The translations under genes were made by a program, and so were the position numbers. Positions 1-8,593 of a stretch of DNA of 57,614 nucleotides are shown here, one piece after another. The notes beneath the pieces were generated by a model that was not told where the DNA came from, did not search any database, and saw nothing but the letters and a program-made list of their open reading frames with translations. Numbering within the stretch: the first letter of the stretch is position 1; every line of letters begins with the position of its first letter. Where the stretch lies: assembly GCA_030537145.1 (NCBI GenBank), contig JAUNON010000013.1, positions 1 to 57,614 on the forward strand, read 5' to 3'. The DNA comes from Lachnospiraceae bacterium. GTDB lineage: Bacteria; Bacillota; Clostridia; Lachnospirales; Lachnospiraceae.

Positions 1-124
1 TAACAAAAGCAATATTTGAAAACGAAAACGCAATAATTGAAATGCATAGAGAAAGTAAGTCTGATAGGATAAAGATACATGAAACGTAAGTGGAACGTAA
101 TAACGTTTAAAAAGGAGGATGAAC

Positions 125-1429
125 ATGAAAAAAAGAGGTTTAGCAGGATTATTGTCACTGTCTATGGCAGCGGGTCTGCTGGGAGCAGCAGTTTCACCGG
201 TGACTGTATTGGCGGATGATGTGGAAGAGATTACCTGGATGTTCTGGGATGATCTGGAGGCAACAGAGGATCTGACATCCAAAGGTTACAAAGAGGTTCT
301 CGACCGCTTCAATGCAGAGTATGAAGGAAAGTATCACGTAACAGCAATCACGACCAATCTGGAGGAATATCCCAGCAAGCTGAATGCGCTTGTTACAGCG
401 GGAGAAACACCGGATGTATACATCTGTAATCCGGGTCCCAATATGGACGTTTATGTAAATGCAGGCGCAGCGGCTGATTTGACTGATATTTTGGAGAATC
501 AGGAAGCTGACTGGTATGCAAGCTTTACCGATGGTATTTTTGAGAGACTGACTTATGATGGCAAGATTATGGCAGTACCCACCTGCTTCCAGGCTGCGTG
601 TGTTTACTATAACACGGAGATGTTTGCAGATGCCGGTGTAGAGGTGCCGACTACCTATGATGAACTGCTTGCCGTATGCCAGACGCTTCAGGATGCGGGT
701 TATACGCCGATTTCCTGTTCCGCAGGTACTGCATGGTGCCTTTCTATGATTGCTGGCTATCTGTGCGACCGTCAGGGCGTTGATCTGCCTTCAATCGCTG
801 CTCATGAAGCAAATTGGACAGATGAGAACTGCATCGCAGCGGGCGAAAAGCTGAAAGAGCTGTCTCAGTATTTCCAGCCGACTGCAGCAGGCGATTCAAA
901 TGACCAGGCAACAGCAAACTTCTACAATGGCGAAGCAGCTATGCTGGTTCAGGGCTCCTGGGCAATCGCTCAGATCAACGGAAACAATCCGGATTTCGAA
1001 AGCAAATGCGGCGTATTCCAGTTCCCGGGTATCGAGGGCGCAAATGATCCCAACCGTATGATCGTTAAGACGGACAATCTGCTGATGAGCTCTACAACAG
1101 AGCATCAGGACGCCTGCATTGCTTTGATGAAGATGTTCACTGATGAAACCGCTCAGAAATATATGGCAGAAATAGCAGGAAAATTCCCAATCATCAAAGA
1201 TCTGGAAATCGACTATGATGTAGCTCCGGCACAGTTGAGATATGTTGTGGACATCATGGCTACTGCAACTGGTAACTTTGGGTTCTACAATGAGTCACTG
1301 GCGTCTGTAGAAGCAGGCTCCGTATTTGATGCAGCTATGGTAGATATTTTCCTTGGCAATATGACATCAGAGGAAGCGTTCCAGACGGTACAGAACTTCT
1401 ATGAGGAAAATGTTTGGACAGAAGAATAG
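125..1429 (+). CDS. Extracellular solute-binding protein of a CUT1 sugar ABC importer
   Basis: This 434-aa protein should capture an oligosaccharide for the two permeases that follow. It starts with a basic signal peptide (MKKRGLAG, then a hydrophobic stretch) and continues with the alternating alpha/beta pattern of family 1 solute-binding proteins, including an internal GETPDVYICNPG segment. The ATG at 125 is preferred over one at 119 because AAAGGAGG (about 110-117) overlaps the earlier codon but is well spaced for the later one. There is no lipobox cysteine: the signal ends near SPVTVLA-DD, so signal peptidase I cleavage is predicted. That is unusual for a Gram-positive binding protein and contrasts with the one at 16273, which has LTTGC. 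Both permeases follow after a partial terminator. The substrate is not readable; the downstream GH3 enzyme suggests a plant beta-glycan oligosaccharide. Confidence 0.88.
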   Translation: MKKRGLAGLLSLSMAAGLLGAAVSPVTVLADDVEEITWMFWDDLEATEDLTSKGYKEVLDRFNAEYEGKYHVTAITTNLEEYPSKLNALVTAGETPDVYICNPGPNMDVYVNAGAAADLTDILENQEADWYASFTDGIFERLTYDGKIMAVPTCFQAACVYYNTEMFADAGVEVPTTYDELLAVCQTLQDAGYTPISCSAGTAWCLSMIAGYLCDRQGVDLPSIAAHEANWTDENCIAAGEKLKELSQYFQPTAAGDSNDQATANFYNGEAAMLVQGSWAIAQINGNNPDFESKCGVFQFPGIEGANDPNRMIVKTDNLLMSSTTEHQDACIALMKMFTDETAQKYMAEIAGKFPIIKDLEIDYDVAPAQLRYVVDIMATATGNFGFYNESLASVEAGSVFDAAMVDIFLGNMTSEEAFQTVQNFYEENVWTEE

Positions 1430-1468
1430 CGAAATAATATACCATCCGTAAAAGGATGACGGTGAAAG

Positions 1469-1522
1469 GCCGCTGCAAAACAGGCGTTCGTTAGCATAAT
1501 GCTGCTTTTGCAGCGGCTTTTT
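1469..1522 (+). terminator. Hairpin between binding protein and permease genes
   Basis: GCCGCTGCAAAA (1469-1480) pairs with TTTTGCAGCGGC (1506-1517), followed by a short T-run. It probably reduces readthrough into the permeases and stabilises the binding-protein mRNA, as is common in sugar importer operons. The arm GCTGCAAAA is shared with several other hairpins in the window. Confidence 0.75.
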
Positions 1523-1657
1523 ACATACTCTGTCTGGTGAATTTCTCAGATTGGCAGCCGGAAGAAATTTGATTTATAAGAAACTGCATATTTGTTGAAT
1601 GTCCGCTTTACAGAGCATGTAAAAAGCGGTCCTTTCCGCGTAGAGAAGGAGGAAGTT

Positions 1658-2545
1658 ATGGATAAGCTATTAAAAGACAAAAAAGCCATATTTATTTTTG
1701 TGGCTCCCGCATTGGTAATGTTTGTCCTTATTTTGATCGTACCGATTTTTCAAATGATTTATTACTCCCTGTGTAATTACGAGGCGCTGACACCGCCGAA
1801 ATTTATCGGGTTTGCAAACTATAAAAAATTGTTTACGAATGATTCCACATTCCGGATCGCATTGAAAAACTCTATATTTTTTATGCTGTTTTCGGCAATT
1901 ACACAGCAGATCATAGGTTTGATTATGGCGGTTTTTCTGACTAACATCCCGAAAGGAAGAAATATATTTAAAAATATTTATTATTTGCCCTGTGTGCTTT
2001 CTTCCGCAGCACTTGGACTGCTTTGGGCGTTCCTTTTTAATCCTAAGATCGGCATCAACCAGCTCCTTGCAAAAATCGGCATCGAGGGGCCGCTTTGGCT
2101 GATGGATTCCAAAGGATTTATCGTGCTTCCCATGTGGGTGATCGCGTTTGTGGCGCTGTGGCAGTATGTAGGACAGAATATGATGCTGTATATGGCACAG
2201 ATTACCGGTATTTCCAGGGAGCTTTATGAGGCATCTTATGTGGACGGTGCTTCTAAAGTAAAATCTTTCCGTTATATCACGCTTCCGCTGATTAAACCCA
2301 TGATGGTCACTTCCCTGTCTTTGAATTGTATCGGTTCTCTGAAGTTCTTTGACCTGGTATATAACATGACTCAGGGTGGCCCGAATCACAGGACGGAGGT
2401 ACTGGCAACAGAGCTTTATCTGGAGGGATTCAAGTATAATAAATACGGATACGCCAGCGCTATTTCTGTTGTACTGCTGATCATGTGCCTGATTATAACG
2501 ATACTTGTGAAAAAGATAATCAAAGTAGAGACATATGAAGGATAG
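1658..2545 (+). CDS. Sugar ABC transporter permease, MalF type
   Basis: A 295-aa integral membrane protein with about six hydrophobic segments. It carries the EAA loop that contacts the ATPase (YVDGASKVKSFRYITLPL, near residues 205-222), as in the binding-protein-dependent permease family. The frame is open upstream to 1592, but the ATG at 1658 has AGAAGGAGG just ahead at good spacing, so it is the likely start. It pairs with the permease at 2558. No ATPase gene lies in the locus, so a shared MsmX/UgpC-type ATPase elsewhere is inferred. Base composition falls here relative to later regions, and many AT-ending codons appear. Confidence 0.9.
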   Translation: MDKLLKDKKAIFIFVAPALVMFVLILIVPIFQMIYYSLCNYEALTPPKFIGFANYKKLFTNDSTFRIALKNSIFFMLFSAITQQIIGLIMAVFLTNIPKGRNIFKNIYYLPCVLSSAALGLLWAFLFNPKIGINQLLAKIGIEGPLWLMDSKGFIVLPMWVIAFVALWQYVGQNMMLYMAQITGISRELYEASYVDGASKVKSFRYITLPLIKPMMVTSLSLNCIGSLKFFDLVYNMTQGGPNHRTEVLATELYLEGFKYNKYGYASAISVVLLIMCLIITILVKKIIKVETYEG

Positions 2546-2557
2546 GAGGGCGAGAGT

Positions 2558-3415
2558 ATGAAAGGTTCGATGATAAATAAGAATGCGAAAAAGCCGCTCA
2601 GTCCGGTAATGATAGTAATTTATGTTGTATTAATCCTTTTCGCTGTAATTTATATTGCACCGCTGCTGTGGATGCTGAATGTTTCCCTGAAGGATAATGC
2701 AGGCGTTATGTCGGCCCCGTTTGCTCTTCCGGAAATGATACACTGGAATAATTATGCAGAAGCATGGACGATGGGAAAATTGGGTATTGCAATGCTGAAT
2801 TCTGTGCTTGTCTGCGGCGTGACGTTGCTGGTTAGCCTGTTTTTTGGCGCGATGGCTGCCTTTGCCATCGCACGAATGAAGTGGAAGCTGTCGGAGGCGG
2901 CCCATACCTTTTTCCTGGTTGGATTGATGGTTCCGGTGCACTGTATTCTGATTCCGCTGTTTGTGCGTTTTGCAAAGCTGGGTTTGACCAACTCAAGATT
3001 TGGTCTGATGCTTCCCTATATTACGTTTTCACTTCCTATGGCTATTTTTTTGCTGACAGGATTCTTTAAATCCATGCAGAAAGAATTATTTGAGGCAGCA
3101 GCAATCGATGGCTGCAGCATTTACGGATGCTTTTTCAAAATTGCCCTGCCACTGTGCCGTACCGGTTTCTTCGTTTCCGGTCTGATGACGTTCGTAAATA
3201 ACTGGAATGAATTGCTGCTGGCTATGGTATTTATTTCTGATCCCAATAAAAAGACCCTGCCGGTAACGCTGACCTACTTTGTTGGCCCATATGCCACCAA
3301 CTATGTACAGATGTTTGCGGCTATTATCATTGCAATCGCGCCTACGATCATCGTTTACTGTATGTTCAGCAATCAGATCGTAGAAGGCTTGACAACCGGC
3401 GCTGTTAAGGGATAA
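2558..3415 (+). CDS. Sugar ABC transporter permease, MalG type
   Basis: A 285-aa membrane protein of the MalG/CUT1 permease family, with about six transmembrane segments and an EAA loop (EAAAIDGCSIYGCFFKIALPL region, about residues 178-198). It starts 12 nt after the previous gene with the ribosome binding site AGGAGGG. It should form the heterodimeric channel with the 1658 product. The stop codon is only 2 nt from the ATG of the adenylation-carrier gene, so a sugar importer and an NRPS-like gene appear translationally linked. That pairing is odd and is discussed in the findings. Confidence 0.9.
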   Translation: MKGSMINKNAKKPLSPVMIVIYVVLILFAVIYIAPLLWMLNVSLKDNAGVMSAPFALPEMIHWNNYAEAWTMGKLGIAMLNSVLVCGVTLLVSLFFGAMAAFAIARMKWKLSEAAHTFFLVGLMVPVHCILIPLFVRFAKLGLTNSRFGLMLPYITFSLPMAIFLLTGFFKSMQKELFEAAAIDGCSIYGCFFKIALPLCRTGFFVSGLMTFVNNWNELLLAMVFISDPNKKTLPVTLTYFVGPYATNYVQMFAAIIIAIAPTIIVYCMFSNQIVEGLTTGAVKG

Positions 3416-3417
3416 AT

Positions 3418-5127
3418 ATGAAAAGCAAGTTATGTACTTTGTTCGAGAACACAGGACCGGAAGGCGGATATTTTGAAAAAGAAATACTTTTTTCCGGTTC
3501 GCGTACGGTAAAGCGGTGCGATATTTTTTATTATGCGAATGTGGTTGCGGATTATCTGCAGAAGAAAAACGTAAAAGCAAATGATATTATATGCGTTCTT
3601 GCGCCAAGATGTCCGGAACTGATTTATTGTGTGTTGGGAATCGTACAGGCAGGAGGCGCATACCTGGTAATTGATCCTGCCCTTCCGGATGGACGGATAA
3701 GAGAGATTCTTGCGGAGACAGGAAGCAAAATTGTACTAATACAAAGAGAATATTTTGATCGGTATGACGGTCTTTGTATGGAAACCATACTGGAAAAACA
3801 CCGGGCTTTTGAGCATATACAATGCCATCGCCAGAAGAAAGACCTGCTGTATATTGTCTACACATCCGGAACTACAGGAGTACCAAAAGCTATTATGGTG
3901 GAGGATGGTAATTTTGTTTCTTATCTGGATGCATTTATTCAGACATTCCATGTAAATGAGGATGACAGATATCTGCAGCTATCACCCTGCAATTATGATG
4001 GATTTGCAGAAGAGATTTTTTCTATGCTGACAGTAAATGGCGGGATTGTTTTACCAAAAGCAGGAGTCTCACAAAATCCTAAATTAATTGCAAAGGTATG
4101 CAGGGAAGCTCATGTTACAATGCTGGCGTCCACTCCGAGTATGATTCGGTTTTTCAATAAAATGCCGGAATTTCCTGTAGTAAGGCTATTGCTCAGCAGC
4201 GGAGAAGAACTTCAGATAAAGGATTATGACCAGTTAGTCCGGTATTGCCAGGTCTACAATATGTATGGCACTTCAGAAACAACCGTGTTATCCACATATA
4301 AGAGGTGTTCTGCTGATTGTAAGCCTACGCTTGGAAAACCACTTTCCAATTCCGGAATAATAATATGTGATGATAAGTTAAATCAGCTTCCTGATGGGAA
4401 AGAGGGCCAGATTATTATACAGGGAGATGGTGTATCAAGAGGATATTTGAACGCTAAGTCTGAGAGCTTTATAGAAATAGGCGGGAAAAAATCATACAAA
4501 ACGGGAGATATAGGGTATATTGACCGAAATGGAGAACTGGTTTTTATAGGCAGAAAGGACAGGCAGATCAAGATTCATGGGAACAGGGTTGACCTGAATG
4601 AAGTAGAGAGACATATACTGTGCATGGCGGAGGTAGAGAATGGTGCGGCAACGACAATTATACATAATGGAGAACCGTTGATTGGTTTTGTTTATACGGG
4701 CCAATCAGAAATAAAAGATATTATTTCACAGCTGCGTAATTTTTTACCGGAATATATGATGCCAAGAATTTTCAGGCAGGTTGAATATATTCCTCTGTTA
4801 GAAAATGGAAAGGTTGATTCTAACAAAGTCAGAAAACTGCTGGAAGAAAGGTTTACTTCTTTTGTTACCCAGGATGTTACCAAAGAAAGGGAAGATAAGC
4901 TTTTTTGGGAAGTTTTGCAAAGGCATTGTCTGGTTTGGGCTGAGAGCAGGGAGCAGTTGGAGAACGCAGATTTCCAGCAGTTGGGAATAGATTCTCTTGG
5001 ATTTGTCGAATTACTTTTGGATGTAGAAGAAAATTTCGGAATGACATTTGAAGATGAGTTTTTGGCTGCTTCCAGGTATCAAACGGTAAGACAGTTTTAT
5101 GAATATGTAAAACAACGAACGGAATAG
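3418..5127 (+). CDS. Stand-alone adenylation-carrier (A-PCP) protein, NRPS-like
   Basis: This 569-aa protein should activate an amino acid as aminoacyl-AMP and load it on its own carrier domain. Visible adenylation motifs are A3 (TSGTTGVPK, residues 149-157), A5 (YGTSETT), A7/A8 (YKTGDIGYIDRNGELVFIGR, then KIHGNRVDLNEVE) and A10 (ENGKVD, Lys465). The carrier domain has GIDSLGF with the phosphopantetheine-accepting Ser526. There is no condensation, thioesterase or reductase domain, so one residue is loaded and must be passed on by another protein. Asp194 aligns with the alpha-amine-binding Asp235 of GrsA, and Glu198 with position 239, where acidic residues are typical of Lys/Orn-type pockets (by-eye alignment). 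Next is a lysine aminomutase homologue, so lysine or beta-lysine is the inferred substrate. The gene is markedly AT-rich. Confidence 0.9.
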   Translation: MKSKLCTLFENTGPEGGYFEKEILFSGSRTVKRCDIFYYANVVADYLQKKNVKANDIICVLAPRCPELIYCVLGIVQAGGAYLVIDPALPDGRIREILAETGSKIVLIQREYFDRYDGLCMETILEKHRAFEHIQCHRQKKDLLYIVYTSGTTGVPKAIMVEDGNFVSYLDAFIQTFHVNEDDRYLQLSPCNYDGFAEEIFSMLTVNGGIVLPKAGVSQNPKLIAKVCREAHVTMLASTPSMIRFFNKMPEFPVVRLLLSSGEELQIKDYDQLVRYCQVYNMYGTSETTVLSTYKRCSADCKPTLGKPLSNSGIIICDDKLNQLPDGKEGQIIIQGDGVSRGYLNAKSESFIEIGGKKSYKTGDIGYIDRNGELVFIGRKDRQIKIHGNRVDLNEVERHILCMAEVENGAATTIIHNGEPLIGFVYTGQSEIKDIISQLRNFLPEYMMPRIFRQVEYIPLLENGKVDSNKVRKLLEERFTSFVTQDVTKEREDKLFWEVLQRHCLVWAESREQLENADFQQLGIDSLGFVELLLDVEENFGMTFEDEFLAASRYQTVRQFYEYVKQRTE

Positions 5128-5146
5128 AAGAAAAGGGGTTATAGAA

Positions 5147-6220
5147 ATGGATGCCGCACAGGTGCAGTGGATGGATTGGAAGTGGCAGGCAAAACATAGT
5201 ATCGTAGATGCCGGAAAGGTAAAAGGCGGAGTAAAAACCGCATTCCAAATGAAAATTACACCATATTACCGGGCACTTATGGAGGAAGAAAATCCAAATT
5301 GCCCCATAAGACTTCAGTCAGTTCCGCAAAGTGAAGAGGATATTCGTTTTGAGTATAAAAAATATGGTATCGATATTCATGATTCTTTATCGGAAGAGAA
5401 AATGTCACCTGTGCCGAATATTGTCCATCGTTATCCGGACCGCGTGTTATTTACGGTAACATCGAATTGCTTTATGTATTGCAGATTCTGTACCAGAAAG
5501 CGATTAACGGGGGCATTGTGTGCCCCTAAATTACAACTGGAAGAGGCATTTTACTACATGGAACAGCACACTGAAATTAGAGATGTGTTAATTTCAGGCG
5601 GGGATCCTTTCACACTTGAGGACGCCGAATTGGAAGAAATTATAAAGAGAATAAGAGCAATCCCTCATGTGGAAATTATCCGGATTGGAACCAGGGCTCC
5701 GGTTGTGCTGCCTATGAGGATCACGGATAAGCTGGTGCAGATATTAAAGCGCTATCAGCCGTTATGGATAAATACGCATTTTAATCATCCAAAGGAAATA
5801 ACGGAATTATCTGCAGAGGCGTGCGGGAAAATTGTAGATGCTGGAATTCCATTAGGAAATCAAAGCGTATTACTGAGGAATGTAAATAATGATGTTGAAA
5901 CAATGAAAGAGCTGTGTACAAAACTGGTGAAGAATAGAGTAAGACCATATTATTTGTACCAGTGTGATATAGGGATTGGAAATGAGCATTTCCGTACGAA
6001 GATACAGGAGGGAATCGATATTATAGAAGGACTGCGGTATGATATAACGGGATTTGCAGTACCGCAGTATGTAATAGATGCTCCAGGAGGCGGAGGAAAA
6101 ACGCTGCTGTCTCCGCAGTATGTAATTGCAAGAGATGATGAAAAGATCATATTGAGGAATAAGTATGGTCAGATGTTTGTATATCCGGAGGTGAAGCTGG
6201 GGAGTGCAGGAGGCGTTTAG
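5147..6220 (+). CDS. KamA-family radical SAM aminomutase, likely lysine 2,3-aminomutase
   Basis: This 357-aa protein should convert L-lysine to beta-lysine using SAM, a 4Fe-4S cluster and PLP. The cluster motif CxxxCxxC is at Cys108, Cys112 and Cys115, followed by Arg117, matching Cys125/129/132 and Arg134 of the Clostridium subterminale enzyme. Asp274 and Asp311 are 37 residues apart, as are the lysine-binding Asp293 and Asp330 of that enzyme. Lys318 in DAPGGGGK matches the PLP lysine, again 7 residues after the second Asp. Glutamate 2,3-aminomutases replace those aspartates, so lysine is favoured. It is shorter than the usual roughly 416 aa, mainly at the C-terminus. EpmB, which modifies EF-P, is a related alternative, but no epmA or efp is nearby. 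The ATG at 5147 follows AAGGGG. Confidence 0.9.
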   Translation: MDAAQVQWMDWKWQAKHSIVDAGKVKGGVKTAFQMKITPYYRALMEEENPNCPIRLQSVPQSEEDIRFEYKKYGIDIHDSLSEEKMSPVPNIVHRYPDRVLFTVTSNCFMYCRFCTRKRLTGALCAPKLQLEEAFYYMEQHTEIRDVLISGGDPFTLEDAELEEIIKRIRAIPHVEIIRIGTRAPVVLPMRITDKLVQILKRYQPLWINTHFNHPKEITELSAEACGKIVDAGIPLGNQSVLLRNVNNDVETMKELCTKLVKNRVRPYYLYQCDIGIGNEHFRTKIQEGIDIIEGLRYDITGFAVPQYVIDAPGGGGKTLLSPQYVIARDDEKIILRNKYGQMFVYPEVKLGSAGGV

Positions 6221-6221
6221 C

Positions 6222-7148
6222 GTGGGAAACGAGAAGAAGTTGGAATATATTGCCTTTAATGATGTATGGTATGATTGTTATTCTGCAATATTTAATACGT
6301 TAATTAGTTCAAAACAAGGGAGAGAATCTTATCTCATATATCGAAATAGTTATCAGTATTTATTTCATCAAGAGAATACGCCGCAAGGACGGGGCTTTTA
6401 CAGCCTTATCATGGAAACAGATGTTTCAGAGTTTGAGAAGAAATTATTATTAAATGAACGAGTGGTTCAGACATCAAATGAGGCGGATATAATTGCAACG
6501 GTCGTGGAAGCAATTAATCAGAAAAAAATAGTTTTAGCTGATGTGGATATGTTTTACTGGCATCCGAAATTTCCGTTGATCTACAATAAAAATCATATTT
6601 ATCATACAGGCTTTGTTTATGGATATGATTTTGATAAAAAGAATTTTTCTATTTTTGAAGAAGGAGATGAAAGAGTAAGCTTTGATAACCTGGTTACTTC
6701 CGTGAAAGCGGCAGGGGGAAAAATCTACTTATATGATGCGGGGCAAATGGATGAAGTCTTGTACAATGACAGGAAAACGATTGTTTATGCAAAAGAAGTT
6801 ATTGCTTCGATTGATGAATATCTGGGTTCCAGAGAAAAGCTATGGAATGTTGATGAAATGAACCGTGATGATTTGTTGTATTTTATGCCTATTGCATCTA
6901 CGCATTTAAAAAGCATTACATATCGGGCTAAGGCAAATGCGTTTTTGTTTCAAAAATATATCGGAAAGGAAGAAGTTGTACAGGAGTTTAAAGGGTTAGA
7001 AAGCAGATATGAAATCCTAAAATCAAAATTAATGATGGCATGTATCCGTAATAGAAAAGAGCAAATTAGACTTATAAAAGAAGAAATATCCGGGTTAATG
7101 GTCAAAGAGAAAGAAATATGGGAAGGCTGGTTGAAAATGACCGGTTGA
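6222..7148 (+). CDS. BtrH-like cysteine acyltransferase, putative beta-aminoacyl transferase
   Basis: A 308-aa protein started at GTG 6222, one base after the aminomutase stop; AGGAGG (6208-6213) fits this codon better than GTG 6204. The N-terminal half resembles the BtrH_N domain (butirosin BtrH, which transfers a carrier-bound acyl group to an amine). It has an early conserved-looking Cys19 in WYDCYSA, then DVDMFYWHP, then NHIYHTGFVYGYD with His125 and His128, then a strand with Phe-Glu-Glu. Cys and His could form a papain-like catalytic pair. The C-terminal third is charged, helical and unrecognised. Its position after an A-PCP and an aminomutase suggests it moves the loaded residue to an acceptor amine. 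Family placement rests on motif pattern only; a cysteine peptidase of similar fold is the alternative. Confidence 0.65.
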   Translation: MGNEKKLEYIAFNDVWYDCYSAIFNTLISSKQGRESYLIYRNSYQYLFHQENTPQGRGFYSLIMETDVSEFEKKLLLNERVVQTSNEADIIATVVEAINQKKIVLADVDMFYWHPKFPLIYNKNHIYHTGFVYGYDFDKKNFSIFEEGDERVSFDNLVTSVKAAGGKIYLYDAGQMDEVLYNDRKTIVYAKEVIASIDEYLGSREKLWNVDEMNRDDLLYFMPIASTHLKSITYRAKANAFLFQKYIGKEEVVQEFKGLESRYEILKSKLMMACIRNRKEQIRLIKEEISGLMVKEKEIWEGWLKMTG

Positions 7149-7169
7149 CAGACCGAAAACATAAAAACT

Positions 7170-8549
7170 ATGAAGGTGTATCTAAAAATCAATAAAAATT
7201 TGGAGTTTTATAAAAAATTAGCCTTTATTGCTGTTCCTATAATGCTTCAGAATGGCATAACCAATTTTGTCAGCCTGTTAGATAACGTAATGGTAGGTCA
7301 AATCGGCACGAATCAGATGACGGGCGTTGCCATAATCAATCAATTACTGTTTGTCTTTCAAATTTGTATTTTGGGCGCAATATCGGGGCCGGGTATCTTT
7401 GGAGCACAATTTTATGGGAATAATGACCATGAAGGCTTACGTTATACATTTCGTATTAAGTTATGGATCTGTATGCTCCTTACAGCGATGGGAATCGTGC
7501 TCTTTGGCTTTGGAAGTTCCGAATTGATTTCGCTGTATCTTCATGATGCAGATGCAGAAAGCATGATTTTGACTCTGCAGTTTGCAGAAGAATATGGCAG
7601 GATTATGATGGTGTCACTTCCGTTTTTCTCCCTTTCGCAAATTTATTCAAGTACTTTGCGGGAAGAGGGGCAGACGCTTATCCCCATGGCTGCGGGTATT
7701 GCGGCAGTCATTATAAATTTGTTTTTGGACTACATTTTGATTATGGGGAAGCTGGGAAGCCCGGCATTGGGGGTGAAAGGAGCGGCGATCGCAACAGTGA
7801 TTTCCAGAATGATTGAGTGTGCGGTCAATATGTCTGGTACACATAGAAATCCAGATAAGAATCCCTTTATTGTAGGGGCCTATTCCAGTATTAATGTGCC
7901 CCTTGTACTCGTAAAAAAGATTACAATAAAAGGAATGCCTTTAGTATTGAATGAGGCACTCTGGGCGATTGGGATGGCTTTGATCAATCAATGTTATGCA
8001 TTGCATGGTCTGGCGGCTGTTGCCGCGCTAAATATATCGAATACCATAACCAATGTATTTACTGTTGTATATCTGGCTTTGGGGAGCAGTGTATCTATAA
8101 TTATTGGAAATTTACTTGGCGCAGGCAAATTGAATGAGGCCAGGGAAAAGGACCGTAAGCTGTTCCTGTTCTCAGTGAATATATGTATCGGAATAGCAAT
8201 ATTACAGATATGTTTTGCAAAAATATTCCCGGAATTGTATAATACGGAGAACGAGGTAAAAGCGCTGGCAGAAAAATTTATTATTATTGCAGCGGCGGTT
8301 ATCCCTTTGCAGGCTTTTACTAATACAGCATATGAAACGTTACGTTCAGGAGGGCAGACGATAGTTACCTTTTTATTTGATAGCGGACTTGCTTGCTGTG
8401 TTGTATTGCCATTTGCTTTTTGGCTGTCTAAATATACTGAGCTTAGTATTGTGACGGTGTATCTTCTTGTTCAGTTTACAGAAATAATAAAATGTATGAT
8501 TGGATATATAATGGTGAAAAAAGGCGGATGGATTAAAAAAATAGTGTAA
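7170..8549 (+). CDS. MATE-family efflux transporter
   Basis: A 459-aa polytopic membrane protein with the two-bundle MATE pattern: an N-terminal VPIMLQNGITNFVSLLDNVMVG segment (residues about 17-38), a matching second half near 250 (KGMPLVLNEALWAIG), and about 12 hydrophobic segments. MATE proteins export cationic or drug-like organic molecules using an ion gradient. The gene follows the BtrH-like gene by 21 nt and shares its AT-rich composition, so it is the likely exporter or self-resistance pump for the inferred beta-lysine compound. No good ribosome binding site precedes ATG 7170, and translational coupling with the gene before is possible. Function within the cluster is inferred. Confidence 0.88.
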   Translation: MKVYLKINKNLEFYKKLAFIAVPIMLQNGITNFVSLLDNVMVGQIGTNQMTGVAIINQLLFVFQICILGAISGPGIFGAQFYGNNDHEGLRYTFRIKLWICMLLTAMGIVLFGFGSSELISLYLHDADAESMILTLQFAEEYGRIMMVSLPFFSLSQIYSSTLREEGQTLIPMAAGIAAVIINLFLDYILIMGKLGSPALGVKGAAIATVISRMIECAVNMSGTHRNPDKNPFIVGAYSSINVPLVLVKKITIKGMPLVLNEALWAIGMALINQCYALHGLAAVAALNISNTITNVFTVVYLALGSSVSIIIGNLLGAGKLNEAREKDRKLFLFSVNICIGIAILQICFAKIFPELYNTENEVKALAEKFIIIAAAVIPLQAFTNTAYETLRSGGQTIVTFLFDSGLACCVVLPFAFWLSKYTELSIVTVYLLVQFTEIIKCMIGYIMVKKGGWIKKIV

Positions 8550-8593
8550 TAGTAAATTATATAATGCAATATAAAAAGAGAGGATATTCTACG

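Noticed and set aside
17..30. Possible catabolite-responsive element TGAAAACGAAAACG
   Set aside because: The last consensus base is wrong and the promoter of the first gene lies partly outside the window, so support is too thin.
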